Shown: one piece after another, positions 17,015 to 25,944 of the stretch
How the letters are laid out: each line of letters opens with the position of its first letter
How positions within the stretch are numbered: the first letter of the stretch is position 1
Origin: Weissella soli
GTDB lineage: Bacteria > Bacillota > Bacilli > Lactobacillales > Lactobacillaceae
DNA: 64,000 nt
Reading direction: 5' to 3'
Assembly (NCBI RefSeq): GCF_001761545.1
Contig: NZ_CP017326.1
Location: 1,116,001 to 1,180,000 of the forward strand
The notes under the pieces: generated by a model
Database searches by the model: none
What the model was told of the DNA's origin: nothing
Seen by the model: only the letters and a program-made list of their open reading frames with translations
Translations under genes and position numbers: made by a program

Positions 17015-17155
17015 TTAGGCTTCTTCTGACAAGATTCCCTCAACTTCAGACGCATCAACTAATTCAACGTGAACCAAACCACGCTTTAATTGTAGCTCCA
17101 AATCCTTTGTCAAACGGGATGCTTCCTTCTTGGCCAACTTTTGTGCCTTATTCAT
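17015..17155 (-). CDS. Small basic/acidic protein (46 residues), unknown
   Basis: The frame begins MNKAQKLAKKEASRLTKDLE and ends VEGILSEEA. GAGGT lies 7 nt before the ATG and a terminator follows immediately. It is highly charged, without Cys or Trp, and probably helical. It lies 41 nt after sbcC on the same strand, so it may be the last cistron of sbcD-sbcC. No family recognised. Confidence 0.6.
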   Translation of the reverse strand: MNKAQKLAKKEASRLTKDLELQLKRGLVHVELVDASEVEGILSEEA

Positions 17156-17196
17156 GTTCAGAACCTCATTTTCCGCTTTTTTTATATTGTAACATT

Positions 17197-20100
17197 CTAA
17201 ACCAAAGAATAGGCAATTGAACTATGACCATCGCCATGTTTTTTCACCAGCAATTGTTGTTGAATTTCACGTTTCATGGCATCAACGTGCGAAATGACGC
17301 CAACGAGACGCCCACCCGCTTCGACCGAACGCAACGCCTCAATCGCCTGTTCCAAAGTCCCACTATCTAATGAACCAAACCCTTCATCGATGAATAATGC
17401 CTCAATTTTGGCACCACCCGCGCGATTTTGCACCACTTCAGCCAGCGATAGCGCAATCGCCAACGCTGCCATAAAGGATTCTCCGCCTGAAAGGGTCGTC
17501 GTTGAGCGCTGCACCCCACCAGCTGCATAATCGATGACGTTAATTTCCAAGCCATTTTGATTTTGCACACCATGTTGGGTGTCATCCAAGGTAAATTGAT
17601 AACGCCCATTTGACAGCGTATTAATATAATTGGCGTTAGCATAGTGTAATACTTCAAGCATAAACTGGCGTAAGACATACCGTTCCAAATTAAGCTTAAT
17701 CCGACCACGACCGGTCATCACGACCACCAATTCATTTAGGGCTTTCCCGGCCGCATTTTTTTGTTCAATCGCCCTGATTTGTGTCGCAATGGCGTCCACT
17801 TGGTGCGCAAAATTGGTGACGGTCGTTCGGATTATCATGTACCGTTCATGGCTTTGCTTATACCGCATTTCAGCATCTGTCTGAACTTTGCGTAGTGCTT
17901 CTAAATCAGGCCGCGATTGATCCGCCAATTGCGCGTTGAGCTGGGTCAACTGCTCATGGACAGCTTGCACATTAGCTTCATAGGTTGTGATCTCGCGCTG
18001 AAGATCATTTGCTTCATCCGCTAATCCTGGTTGTTGTAAAAGCTCGATGAAGTCAGTCAAGTTGGTGACTGAAAATTTGGTAAACAACCCCGTAAAGTCC
18101 TCTTCATGGGCTGTTATCTGCATGGCCACCTCAGCTTGCTGCTGTTGTGCTAATTTCAACTGGGTCTCAATGCGTTCAATCGCAATGGCGGTTTTTTGTT
18201 GTGCCTTGGCCAATGCGGTTTGTGCTTCTTCAAAGGTGCTAATCACGCCATTTAATTGCTGTACTTCTTCATCGTAGGCGGTCATCGATAACACTGTTTG
18301 CCCGGCCGTCAACTGGGCTAACTGGTGTTGTTGCTCCTCGCGGCTGACTCGCCCGGTGGTTAACCGCTGTTCTATTTGTGCAATGGCGGCGGTCGTCTGA
18401 TTTAGTTGTGACTGAGCAGTCGCCTTGGCAGCGGTGAGCGCCTCATAGCGGGTTTGGTTGGCTTTCAACAGATCTCGTAATGTCATCACATTCGCGGTCA
18501 CCTGGGCTGCTTCAAATGCAGCTGGCCAGGTCATCGTCGTGGCAAATGCAGCTGCAGTCACCAAAAAATCAGCATACGCGTCGGCCAGTGCTTGTTGCGA
18601 CTCACCTATCGTGACAGCTAATTTATCTAGTGCTTGCTGCACGCCTGTCATCTCGGTATGCACCTGTGTGAGAGCGGTCAACGCCTCTTGCGCCCATTGT
18701 TCTGCTGCATCAACTGCATCCATTTGCTGATGCAAGTCAGCTTGATCCAGGTTTTGGAGATGAACATCATTGTGTTGGCCAGTAAAAATTTCACCACAGA
18801 TAGCGCAAGGCTCACCAACAACTAAATCTGCCTGCAACATGGCAATCATAATCCGTGCCCGTTGCCGCTTGGCTTCTTGAGCCGCTGCCTGCGCAGTCTC
18901 ATTTTGCGTTGTTAATCGTTCAGCCCGCGCCTGCAACTCATTTAATTTAGCGCGTTGCGTCTGTTGCTCCTGTTCAGTTTGCATAATCGTTGCTTGTTGG
19001 GCTTCTAACCCGGTATACTGCAAATCTAAATCGTGTTGCTGACGTTCAACTTCCTTCAAATCGGCCAATTGGTCAAGTTGATCTCGTAAGGACTGGACCT
19101 GCGTTTCTTGAGTGCCAAAATCCGTCTGAACACTTGCTAATTGGCTGGTGTCAGTCTGGAGTTGGTGCTCTGTCTTATCGATTTGACCCTCCAAATCAGT
19201 CACTCGGACTGCTAAGGGTTTCAACTCTTCTAATATCTGACGCCGACGTTCGCGCGCGTCAGTCACTTTAGTTTGGGTGTTTGTCAACTGGTCCTGCCGT
19301 TTTGCTTGGGCCGCCACTTCTTGTAAAACCTGGGTCCGTTCAGCGACCAAGTCAGCTAGCCTTATTGTCAGTTCCTCGGCCTCTTTTTGCAAGCTTTGAT
19401 AAGACACCACTTGTGGCTGATAACTCAAAGCCTCATGTAACCATTGTTGTCGCTGTCGTTGTTGCGCAAACCGCGGTTCGTCGGCTAACAAGCTCGCCTC
19501 ACGCACGGCCAGTTCTTGATGCCGATCAAACTGCGCTGATAAAGTCACAGCCATGCTATACGCCTGGGCTGCCTCCGTCTGCTGTTGCTCAGCGACCTCG
19601 GCCTCTTTTTGCAGTCCTGCCAATCTAGACTGTTCGGCGACCTTGACTTGTTGGGCCTGGGCCAAGCGTTCAGATAGCACACCAGCTACCGGTTCAACAG
19701 TGTCCGTTGGCCATGATAAATTTGTAAATTGGCCCTCAACCTGATCCGTCAGCTTTTCAATCGCTTTTGCCTGGGCACTATTAGATTCCTTCAATTGCTG
19801 TGTAAAGGTATCAAAAATTTCGGTACCAAATAACGAACGCAAGGTATCCGCTTTGACATCACTGGGAGCACTCAGAAATTTACGAAATTCACCTTGTGGC
19901 AGAATAATAATTTGCCGAAATTGTTCCGCCGTTAAATGCAATAATTCCGTAATTAGGCGATCAACGATATTTTTCTTCGTGCCAAGCGCTTTCGTTTCAT
20001 GGGTCAAATCAGCAGCAACTTCCGCCATCTCAACGGTCGCTTTGGCGTCGACTAATTTTGTGGGATCTTTACTACGCACACTACGCCGTAAATAGGTTGG

Positions 20101-20376
20101 TTGCCGTTTGACCCGATAATATTTACCATGATGCTCAAACCAAAAAGTTACCGCAGTCGCGTCATCAGGGGTGGCAAACTCTGAGCGCATCTCAGTGCCT
20201 TTACGATCGATGACATCCCCAAATAACGCATACGTCATAGCATCAAACATCGTCGTTTTACCGGCACCAGTTTGACCCGATATCAAAAATAATTGTGACT
20301 CCGTGAATTTTGTGAAATCAATGGTCTCATCAGCATAGGGCCCGAAATTTTGCATTTTAATTTTTAATGGTCGCAT
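17197..20376 (-). CDS. sbcC: Exonuclease subunit SbcC (Rad50-like ATPase)
   Basis: SMC-like ATPase that, with SbcD, opens hairpins and trims DNA ends. The 1059 residues have Walker A at 34-41 (GQTGAGKT), two long coiled-coil arms, a zinc hook C524-A-I-C527 at mid-length, and at the C-terminus the signature LSGGESFM and Walker B LFIDEGFG. The ATG at 20376 is preferred because GAGGAGTG precedes it; a longer frame from 20394 would overlap sbcD needlessly. It begins one base after the sbcD stop. Confidence 0.95.
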   Translation of the reverse strand: MRPLKIKMQNFGPYADETIDFTKFTESQLFLISGQTGAGKTTMFDAMTYALFGDVIDRKGTEMRSEFATPDDATAVTFWFEHHGKYYRVKRQPTYLRRSVRSKDPTKLVDAKATVEMAEVAADLTHETKALGTKKNIVDRLITELLHLTAEQFRQIIILPQGEFRKFLSAPSDVKADTLRSLFGTEIFDTFTQQLKESNSAQAKAIEKLTDQVEGQFTNLSWPTDTVEPVAGVLSERLAQAQQVKVAEQSRLAGLQKEAEVAEQQQTEAAQAYSMAVTLSAQFDRHQELAVREASLLADEPRFAQQRQRQQWLHEALSYQPQVVSYQSLQKEAEELTIRLADLVAERTQVLQEVAAQAKRQDQLTNTQTKVTDARERRRQILEELKPLAVRVTDLEGQIDKTEHQLQTDTSQLASVQTDFGTQETQVQSLRDQLDQLADLKEVERQQHDLDLQYTGLEAQQATIMQTEQEQQTQRAKLNELQARAERLTTQNETAQAAAQEAKRQRARIMIAMLQADLVVGEPCAICGEIFTGQHNDVHLQNLDQADLHQQMDAVDAAEQWAQEALTALTQVHTEMTGVQQALDKLAVTIGESQQALADAYADFLVTAAAFATTMTWPAAFEAAQVTANVMTLRDLLKANQTRYEALTAAKATAQSQLNQTTAAIAQIEQRLTTGRVSREEQQHQLAQLTAGQTVLSMTAYDEEVQQLNGVISTFEEAQTALAKAQQKTAIAIERIETQLKLAQQQQAEVAMQITAHEEDFTGLFTKFSVTNLTDFIELLQQPGLADEANDLQREITTYEANVQAVHEQLTQLNAQLADQSRPDLEALRKVQTDAEMRYKQSHERYMIIRTTVTNFAHQVDAIATQIRAIEQKNAAGKALNELVVVMTGRGRIKLNLERYVLRQFMLEVLHYANANYINTLSNGRYQFTLDDTQHGVQNQNGLEINVIDYAAGGVQRSTTTLSGGESFMAALAIALSLAEVVQNRAGGAKIEALFIDEGFGSLDSGTLEQAIEALRSVEAGGRLVGVISHVDAMKREIQQQLLVKKHGDGHSSIAYSLV

Positions 20377-20377
20377 C

Positions 20378-21538
20378 TTACACTCCTCGTCCAATATCGG
20401 TCAGCATCATTTCTACTAGCTGAACTTGTTCAGCTGACAGCGGCTTTTCAGCGACCGTTTCGTAAAAATGACTGATGATTTCCTGATCGGAAAGGGTGCC
20501 ATCCACCAATTCCGACTGCACCACATTACCCAATTGTGCATTCTGACCAACATAATTGACTTCCACGATATCGCCATAAATGGTCGTCAAAATCCCGCGT
20601 GCATTCCGAACATCTGGAAAATCAGTCAACGATATGCTAAACCAATTGGCACCCTCCCGCGCGTACTGCTCATAAAAGGCTGGTGCGGTGATTTCTGAAA
20701 ACGTGCCCTTGATAACGATTAAATCTTTGACGGGTTGAATGGGCCGCCACTTCACAGTAACCGTGTCACCAACCTCAACGATATAAACCCCTTTTTCAGC
20801 TTGAGCTTCCTTAGTATTGAATTTAACCGGGGAGCCTGCATACCGGATGGTGTCAGTTGGGCTGGCTTGGCGCAAATGAATATGCCCTAACGCCACGTAA
20901 TCAAAATCGGCAAACAAACTTGCTGGGACACCCTTTAACCCCCCAACTTGTGAATTGGTTTCAGAGGTCAGTTCATAGCCTATGTTCCCTGTGCCAATCA
21001 CGTTATAATGCGTCACCAAAATGTGATGCTTGCCTGGCTTAAATTTAGCAACCAGATCAGGAATGATTCTAGCCATCACCGCTTCAATGCTCGTGTAATC
21101 CCGGCTTTCTTCATCAGACATCTGGTAATAGATGCGCGCATCCAATGGATCTAAAAATGGGAGCATAAAAATCTGCATGTCTGGCAACTCTACTGGCTCA
21201 AAAGCTTCTGCCAAGGTTGTGTGTATGAAAAAAGCAGTGGTTTCACGCCACTCTCGACCGGCCCCTAAACGCACCGCCCCATCGTGATTACCTGAAACAG
21301 CGTAGATTGGCCAATGATGCTCAAGGTTCATAATGCGGGCCATTTGTTCAAATGCTTCAACAGCATTTAATGGTGGAATACCACGGTCATATAGATCACC
21401 AGCGATAATAATCCCATCGACAGCTTCATCTTCGGCAATGGCGACAACTTGTTGAAAAGCATTCCATTGCTCAGATAGCAACGAAAATGCTCCCAGTTCC
21501 TTACCGATATGCCAATCAGCTGTATGTAGAAATTTCAT
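20378..21538 (-). CDS. sbcD: Exonuclease subunit SbcD (Mre11-like nuclease)
   Basis: Metallophosphoesterase nuclease of the SbcCD complex. The 386 residues carry all family motifs: HTADWHIG (D8, H10), IIAGDLYDRG near 44-53, VSGNHDGA, LVTHYN and LGHIHLR. The C-terminal part is the capping domain and SbcC-binding segment. It is first of the sbcD-sbcC pair; its stop is within the sbcC ribosome site. Its promoter region is shared with the divergent ABM gene. Confidence 0.95.
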   Translation of the reverse strand: MKFLHTADWHIGKELGAFSLLSEQWNAFQQVVAIAEDEAVDGIIIAGDLYDRGIPPLNAVEAFEQMARIMNLEHHWPIYAVSGNHDGAVRLGAGREWRETTAFFIHTTLAEAFEPVELPDMQIFMLPFLDPLDARIYYQMSDEESRDYTSIEAVMARIIPDLVAKFKPGKHHILVTHYNVIGTGNIGYELTSETNSQVGGLKGVPASLFADFDYVALGHIHLRQASPTDTIRYAGSPVKFNTKEAQAEKGVYIVEVGDTVTVKWRPIQPVKDLIVIKGTFSEITAPAFYEQYAREGANWFSISLTDFPDVRNARGILTTIYGDIVEVNYVGQNAQLGNVVQSELVDGTLSDQEIISHFYETVAEKPLSAEQVQLVEMMLTDIGRGV

Positions 21539-21627
21539 ATGTGCCTCCGCTACTCACTTCATATATATTGAGTCTATTATAGCAATATTCGAGACCTGCA
21601 TAAATTACCCATCATTTTTGCATGCAG

Positions 21628-21649
21628 TGTAAGCGTTTACGCGTATAAT
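21628..21649 (+). promoter_or_regulatory. cre-like site over the ABM gene promoter
   Basis: TGTAAGCGTTTACG (21628-21641) matches the CcpA consensus TGWAANCGNTNWCA at 13 of 14 positions and ends three bases before TATAAT (21644-21649). The placement suggests catabolite repression. Confidence 0.55.
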
Positions 21650-21680
21650 ATAAAGTATCAACCCAATGGAGGATACATCA

Positions 21681-22187
21681 ATGACTAAATACTTACACGT
21701 CACTTTTGGTTCTAAAGCCGTATTACAAAATATTCGTAATACCTATTCAAACCGAACACTATTGATGGCCCAAGATGAACGGGATGCCCTACGCTACCAA
21801 TTAATTGAATTAACTGATCACGAAGACACGGTCTTTGCGGCACCGACCACCTACACCATCATGGAAGAATACGGTGATACGCAAGATATTCGTGGCTGGA
21901 TGCACTGGACTTTTATCACCCTAAACGATATGGAACGCGACAACTTTTTACGACAGTGGCATAACTGGACCACACACGATGTCGCTAACCGACATGGTTG
22001 GTTGTCCACCCGGTTGTTAAAAGTCGCTAATTCGCACGACTTCGTTTTTTTGGAAACTTGGCAACGTCGTGAAGACTATTTCAATTGGACAGTCACTAAT
22101 CAGGCATCCATTCAAAATCTCACTGGTAACGCTTCACACTATAATCTCCGCGAAAATAATTATCACTTTGCGGCACTCACTAATTAA
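21681..22187 (+). CDS. ABM (antibiotic biosynthesis monooxygenase)-like dimeric alpha/beta-barrel protein
   Basis: The 168-residue plus-strand protein starts TKYLHVTFGSKAVLQNI. The central and C-terminal parts (WMHWTFITLNDMERDNFLRQ and FLETWQRREDYFNW) resemble the ABM fold also used by IsdG-like haem-degrading enzymes. I see no decisive catalytic Asn/His/Trp set, so the name describes fold only. GGAGG lies 9 nt before the chosen ATG; an upstream ATG at 21666 would bury that site. It is divergent from sbcD, with a cre-like box over its promoter. Confidence 0.65.
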   Translation: MTKYLHVTFGSKAVLQNIRNTYSNRTLLMAQDERDALRYQLIELTDHEDTVFAAPTTYTIMEEYGDTQDIRGWMHWTFITLNDMERDNFLRQWHNWTTHDVANRHGWLSTRLLKVANSHDFVFLETWQRREDYFNWTVTNQASIQNLTGNASHYNLRENNYHFAALTN

Positions 22188-22261
22188 ATGCCCTGCATTC
22201 GCGCGGCGGTCTTGAAAAGATTGCCTCAGCTGATTTCATGAACTCCTGTAATCAATTAGCG

Positions 22262-22311
22262 TAATCAAAAGACACTGCAAACCATGAACGGTTTGCAGTG
22301 TCTTTTGATTA
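22262..22311. terminator. Bidirectional terminator between the ABM gene and mscL
   Basis: Two perfect 22-nt arms (22262-22283 and 22290-22311) have a 6-nt loop. The core is GACACTGCAAACC/GGTTTGCAGTGTC. The mscL stop codon lies inside the right arm. Confidence 0.8.
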
Positions 22312-22818
22312 GACTTCTTCTTTTGGCGCCGGCTGATTGTCGGCATTAGTCTGTAAAGCCACTAACTTTGCCAACAACTCATTGGTCTTCGCTTGTTCTG
22401 CTCGTAACATTTTGGTTTCAACCAGAGTCGCATTGTATCCAAACTGTTCCGTTTCATCCTGTGCCCAGATTGAATTCAAAATCTTCACGAGCACAAATAC
22501 CGCCCCGGCAATTAAAAGCATCGAAACGACTGATGATACAAAATCACCAAACGGAATCAACTGCCACCTGACTGTGTGCTGCGCCGTGAAAAGAAAGGTT
22601 GAAATAAATTTAATGATGCCCCGCATCAATGCCACAAATTGCTTCACCGTGTCAGTAAATGTGTTACCAACGACCACACCAATAGCAAAGCCCAGGACTT
22701 TGTCATTCGTCAAGAATTTACGAAAGTCTGTGATCGTACTGTTGCGCAAAACCTCGTTGATGCCAGCCGTGATCTGATTCGGTAAAACCGTTTGAACCTT
22801 TGTATGAAATAATGGCAT
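22309..22818 (-). CDS. mscL: MscL-like large-conductance mechanosensitive channel
   Basis: Membrane channel that opens under osmotic downshock. The 169 residues are longer than usual MscL (about 125-140), because of an N-terminal extension of about 28 residues. TM1 is LGFAIGVVVGNTFTDTVKQF (about 42-61) and TM2 is FVSSVVSMLLIAGAVFVLVK. A charged C-terminal helix follows, as in MscL. The usual GNV(V/I)DLAVG pattern is altered to NDKVLGFAIG, so it is a divergent member. AAAGGAAC precedes the ATG. Confidence 0.72.
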   Translation of the reverse strand: MPLFHTKVQTVLPNQITAGINEVLRNSTITDFRKFLTNDKVLGFAIGVVVGNTFTDTVKQFVALMRGIIKFISTFLFTAQHTVRWQLIPFGDFVSSVVSMLLIAGAVFVLVKILNSIWAQDETEQFGYNATLVETKMLRAEQAKTNELLAKLVALQTNADNQPAPKEEV

Positions 22819-22985
22819 GTTTAGTTCCTTTCTACTCGCACCGTGCGTACTTATAAAATCATATCTTATATTACGGCAATAAACTTTGTAAACACTTTAC
22901 GCAATGATTGTCATATAAATGGCCCATCATCAGCCTTGCCTATACAACCAACTACACACAATGATCATTGCATCTCACAATGAAA

Positions 22986-23016
22986 TAAAAAGCACATACC
23001 TTAAGCGGTATGTGCC
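22986..23016 (-). terminator. Terminator of the rodZ-pgsA unit
   Basis: Arms GCACATACC/GGTATGTGC with a 6-nt loop and a minus-strand T5 tail. Confidence 0.85.
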
Positions 23017-23022
23017 TCGACT

Positions 23023-23607
23023 TTATTTGAACCCATCTGAAAAGACGTTGCGGTTTTGAATAAAGTAATCAATTCCTGAGTAAATCGTAAAGATCAGCGC
23101 TACCCAAATCATGATTGTTGCAAACGGAAAACCGATGGCAGCAAAGAAAATATTATGCAGCAGGAAGAAAATAATCGCGACCATTTGCGAGGTTGTTTTG
23201 ATCTTGCCTGGCATGGCTGCAGCCATCACCTTACCATTATTTTCGACAATCAAAGTTCGTAGACCAGTAATGGCCAGTTCGCGAATGACGATGATGGCCA
23301 CAATCCACGCTGGTACCCAATCGAACTGCACGAAGAAAATTAAGGCAGTCATCACGAGTAGTTTATCAGCTAATGGATCTGCAAATTTACCAAAATTCGT
23401 AACCAGGTGATATTTACGGGCAATCTTACCATCCGCTAAATCGGTTAATGAAGCGACGATAAAAATAATTGCGGCCACCAGGTGTGTCACTGGCAATTGA
23501 GCACCACCAATTGACCATGTGCCCCAGTCTAGCGGCAACCCCAATACCAACATAAATAAAGGAATTAAGATAATTCGAAATACGGTTAATTTATTAGGGA
23601 GATTCAT
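23023..23607 (-). CDS. pgsA: CDP-diacylglycerol--glycerol-3-phosphate 3-phosphatidyltransferase
   Basis: Makes phosphatidylglycerol phosphate, committing lipid to phosphatidylglycerol, the donor for lipoteichoic acid and the precursor of cardiolipin. The 194 residues contain the CDP-alcohol transferase signature D-x2-DG-x2-AR-x8-G-x3-D-x3-D, beginning DLADGKIAR near residue 57, in a multi-span membrane protein. It follows rodZ by 20 nt. In many Firmicutes cinA-recA come next; here a terminator and mscL do. Confidence 0.95.
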   Translation of the reverse strand: MNLPNKLTVFRIILIPLFMLVLGLPLDWGTWSIGGAQLPVTHLVAAIIFIVASLTDLADGKIARKYHLVTNFGKFADPLADKLLVMTALIFFVQFDWVPAWIVAIIVIRELAITGLRTLIVENNGKVMAAAMPGKIKTTSQMVAIIFFLLHNIFFAAIGFPFATIMIWVALIFTIYSGIDYFIQNRNVFSDGFK

Positions 23608-23627
23608 AATTTTTGTCTTCTTTTTTA

Positions 23628-24551
23628 TTAATTATCGGTTAAATTCAAAGTGGCCGTCCACACCAGTGAGGTGTTATTCATGGTCACGTCCTTGCCGTCA
23701 AATTGAACTGTCACGTTGTCAGCATTACCAAAATGTAGGCTAATCGATTGCGCATTAGCGGGGACTTCAATTTCTTTTGATGTTGAGCCCGGCAACGTTT
23801 GGTAATACACTTGGGAACCATCAATGGTCACTTGTGACCAGACGTCACCGGCAGCGGTCAATACCAAGGTATGTGCCTTCGCCGTATTCGTCGTGATGGC
23901 AATCGTTGAAGTAGTGCCCGAAATCGTTGGTGTGCCAATCGTTGTCGTATTCTTGGCAGAAGCCGACTTCGCACTGGCGGTTTTCTTAGAGGTACCTGAC
24001 TTGGTCGTTTCACTCTTAGCAGCTGAATTCTTCTTACTTGAGGCGACCTTAGAAGTCGTCGTGACAACTTCAGATGATGCAGAGGTTGCGTTATTCTTGG
24101 CGTTACTTGCAAACGTTGAAACCAACGCCCAGATCAAACCAATCACCGCGATAATCGCAATCACCGCGATAATTTTTGGAATTAAGCCCCGCGTCTTTTC
24201 AATCGCAGATTCCTCTGCGCGATGCATACCAGTACGCGTGATGTTATCGGCATCTACGCGCGCATTTGACATATCAGGCACTGGTTCTGTCGCAGCCAAT
24301 GCTGGCGCCACATCACCTTCATGCTTCTTGATAAGTTCATCTGCATCGACACCAACAGCCGCAGCGTATTGGCGCGTAAAAGCACGCTCGTAGAAAGCAC
24401 CAGGCAACTGATCAAATTGCCCATTTTCAATGGCGGCCAAGTAACGCTTCTGGATCTTAGTCGTCGCTTGGATGTCATCCAAGGACAGACCTTTATCAAG
24501 ACGTGCCGCTTGTAGTTCTTCACCGACCGTGCGGCTAGTGTTCTCAGTCAT
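23628..24551 (-). CDS. rodZ: RodZ-like membrane protein with cytoplasmic helix-turn-helix domain
   Basis: Cell-shape protein that links the elongation machinery to the membrane. The 307 residues have an HTH_25-type domain (about 8-75: GEELQAARLDKGLSLDDIQA, then YERAFTRQYAAAVGVD), one membrane span (about 124-144), a long Ser/Thr/Ala/Lys-rich linker (about 145-205) and a beta-rich extracellular DUF4115-like domain. It sits between yfmH and pgsA, the usual Firmicute position. Its leader holds a coupled mini-ORF and alternative hairpins. Confidence 0.88.
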   Translation of the reverse strand: MTENTSRTVGEELQAARLDKGLSLDDIQATTKIQKRYLAAIENGQFDQLPGAFYERAFTRQYAAAVGVDADELIKKHEGDVAPALAATEPVPDMSNARVDADNITRTGMHRAEESAIEKTRGLIPKIIAVIAIIAVIGLIWALVSTFASNAKNNATSASSEVVTTTSKVASSKKNSAAKSETTKSGTSKKTASAKSASAKNTTTIGTPTISGTTSTIAITTNTAKAHTLVLTAAGDVWSQVTIDGSQVYYQTLPGSTSKEIEVPANAQSISLHFGNADNVTVQFDGKDVTMNNTSLVWTATLNLTDN

Positions 24552-24613
24552 GTCACACTCTTTGTACTGCGCAGTATCACAGTACCTCTCCTTCGTACTT
24601 AGTAAGTGGAGAG
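24548..24613 (-). promoter_or_regulatory. rodZ leader with coupled mini-ORF and alternative stems
   Basis: On the minus strand CTCTCC (24613-24608) can pair with GGAGAG (24591-24586) inside the strong ribosome site AGGAGAGG. That site precedes a GTG (24580) opening a ten-codon frame MILRSTKSVT, whose TGA overlaps the rodZ ATG as ATGA. GTACTG/CAGTAC forms a second stem over the mini-ORF, and AGTAC/GTACT a competing one. Reading it as a regulatory leader is inference. Confidence 0.45.
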
Positions 24614-24669
24614 ATTACTAATATAGTAAACACTCCGAATAATTGCATTTAACCCTAATTTTAGCATAC

Positions 24670-25944
24670 TTACACCATTTTTGGGCGGGCAATTATGCTT
24701 GTTATTGGCGTAACCTGTGCATTTTTCACAATTGTTAACACCTCATCGAAGTCGAGTGTCCTTAAGATATCAATCTCATCTACCAATGTTGTATAGGCAA
24801 ACGTTGCCCCTTCAAATCTTGTCACAATTTCTTCTAAATTATTTAATTTATTAACCAAGCGGCCCATAGCATCCTTTTTCACCAACTCAAATTTCGAGCG
24901 CAAAGCGATAAATTCAGACGGTAAATTAGCCAATTTCGCTGACACGGCGGTCACCAGTTCCTCTGGTTCAGCTGTTTCAGCAGCAACACTTAGAAAGGCA
25001 AAACCACGCTCCCAATCAAATTCAGTGGTAAAACTTTCATCAATTAGGCCTTCATCGTACCAGAGCATATAGTCTGGTGAATAATCACCAAATACCAAGT
25101 CCGTCACCATCGATAATGCAATCACCTGCCGTAAGGCATCGACGCCTTGGGGTAGCGTCTCGCGACCGAAAAAACGTTGCCCCATGGCAATCTTATTACG
25201 TACCGTGGGGACATCGACTTCAACTAATTCGTGCCGAATCGTGGCGTCGTTAGGATATAACACCTGAGCTACTGCGCCACCCTGGCGAACACCCGCCGGT
25301 GAATCCTTGATGAGGTCCATAATTGCGGCGGTATCAAAATTACCCGTGATAAACACATCCATGTTAGCCGGTTGATAAAACGCATCAAACGCTAATTGCA
25401 AATCTGCCGGCTTGATGGCACGCACACTAGCGCGCGTACCGGCAATATCATCCGCTAGCGGTTCACCTGGAAAAAGTTGTTTTAATAACTCACGATATAA
25501 GCGGGCATCTGCATCGTCTTGATACATGTCCACTTCTTGACTAATAATCTCAGCTTCCCGGGCAACGGTGGCCGCTTCAAAGAAGGGTTGTTGCGTAAAG
25601 GTCAACAATTCTCGCAAAGCTTCATACGACTGCCCCGTCGTACTGATAAAATAACTTGTCCGACTCTGTGTTGTGAAAGCATTGCCATTGGCGCCTAGCT
25701 CACTAATACGAGTGAACGCATCGTACCCCTTTTGTGTAAAAATCTTATGTTCTAAAAAGTGGGCAACACCCGCCGGTTGCTGGTAGTCAGTACCTTGATA
25801 CCGAAATCGTTGATCACGGGCGCCATAGTTGACACTCAGCATGGCGACCATCTGATGAAATTCAGGTCTTGGGGCCAAATGGATCCGTAACCCATTAGCT
25901 AATTGCGTATGACTGACTGTGTGCATAAAATCCATGACCATCAT
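24670..25944 (-). CDS. yfmH: M16-family zinc peptidase-like protein (YfmH type)
   Basis: The 424-residue insulinase-family protein keeps the inverted zinc motif HFLEH (near residue 65), with the downstream glutamate region VAREAEIISQEVDMY. With its partner it forms a two-gene M16 pair, conserved in Firmicutes upstream of rodZ-pgsA; RefSeq links such pairs to elongation factor P modification. Its ATG overlaps the yfmF stop in ATGA. AAAGGGG precedes it. Confidence 0.85.
   Translation of the reverse strand: MMVMDFMHTVSHTQLANGLRIHLAPRPEFHQMVAMLSVNYGARDQRFRYQGTDYQQPAGVAHFLEHKIFTQKGYDAFTRISELGANGNAFTTQSRTSYFISTTGQSYEALRELLTFTQQPFFEAATVAREAEIISQEVDMYQDDADARLYRELLKQLFPGEPLADDIAGTRASVRAIKPADLQLAFDAFYQPANMDVFITGNFDTAAIMDLIKDSPAGVRQGGAVAQVLYPNDATIRHELVEVDVPTVRNKIAMGQRFFGRETLPQGVDALRQVIALSMVTDLVFGDYSPDYMLWYDEGLIDESFTTEFDWERGFAFLSVAAETAEPEELVTAVSAKLANLPSEFIALRSKFELVKKDAMGRLVNKLNNLEEIVTRFEGATFAYTTLVDEIDILRTLDFDEVLTIVKNAQVTPITSIIARPKMV

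Noticed and set aside
22880-22930. cre site upstream of mscL
   Set aside because: GTAAAGTGTTTACA matches only 11 of 14 consensus positions and lacks the central CG.
23824-24393. 189-codon open frame on the plus strand inside rodZ
   Set aside because: It is antisense to the Ser/Thr/Ala-rich linker of rodZ; the low-complexity composition keeps the reverse frame open. No ribosome site or known domain.
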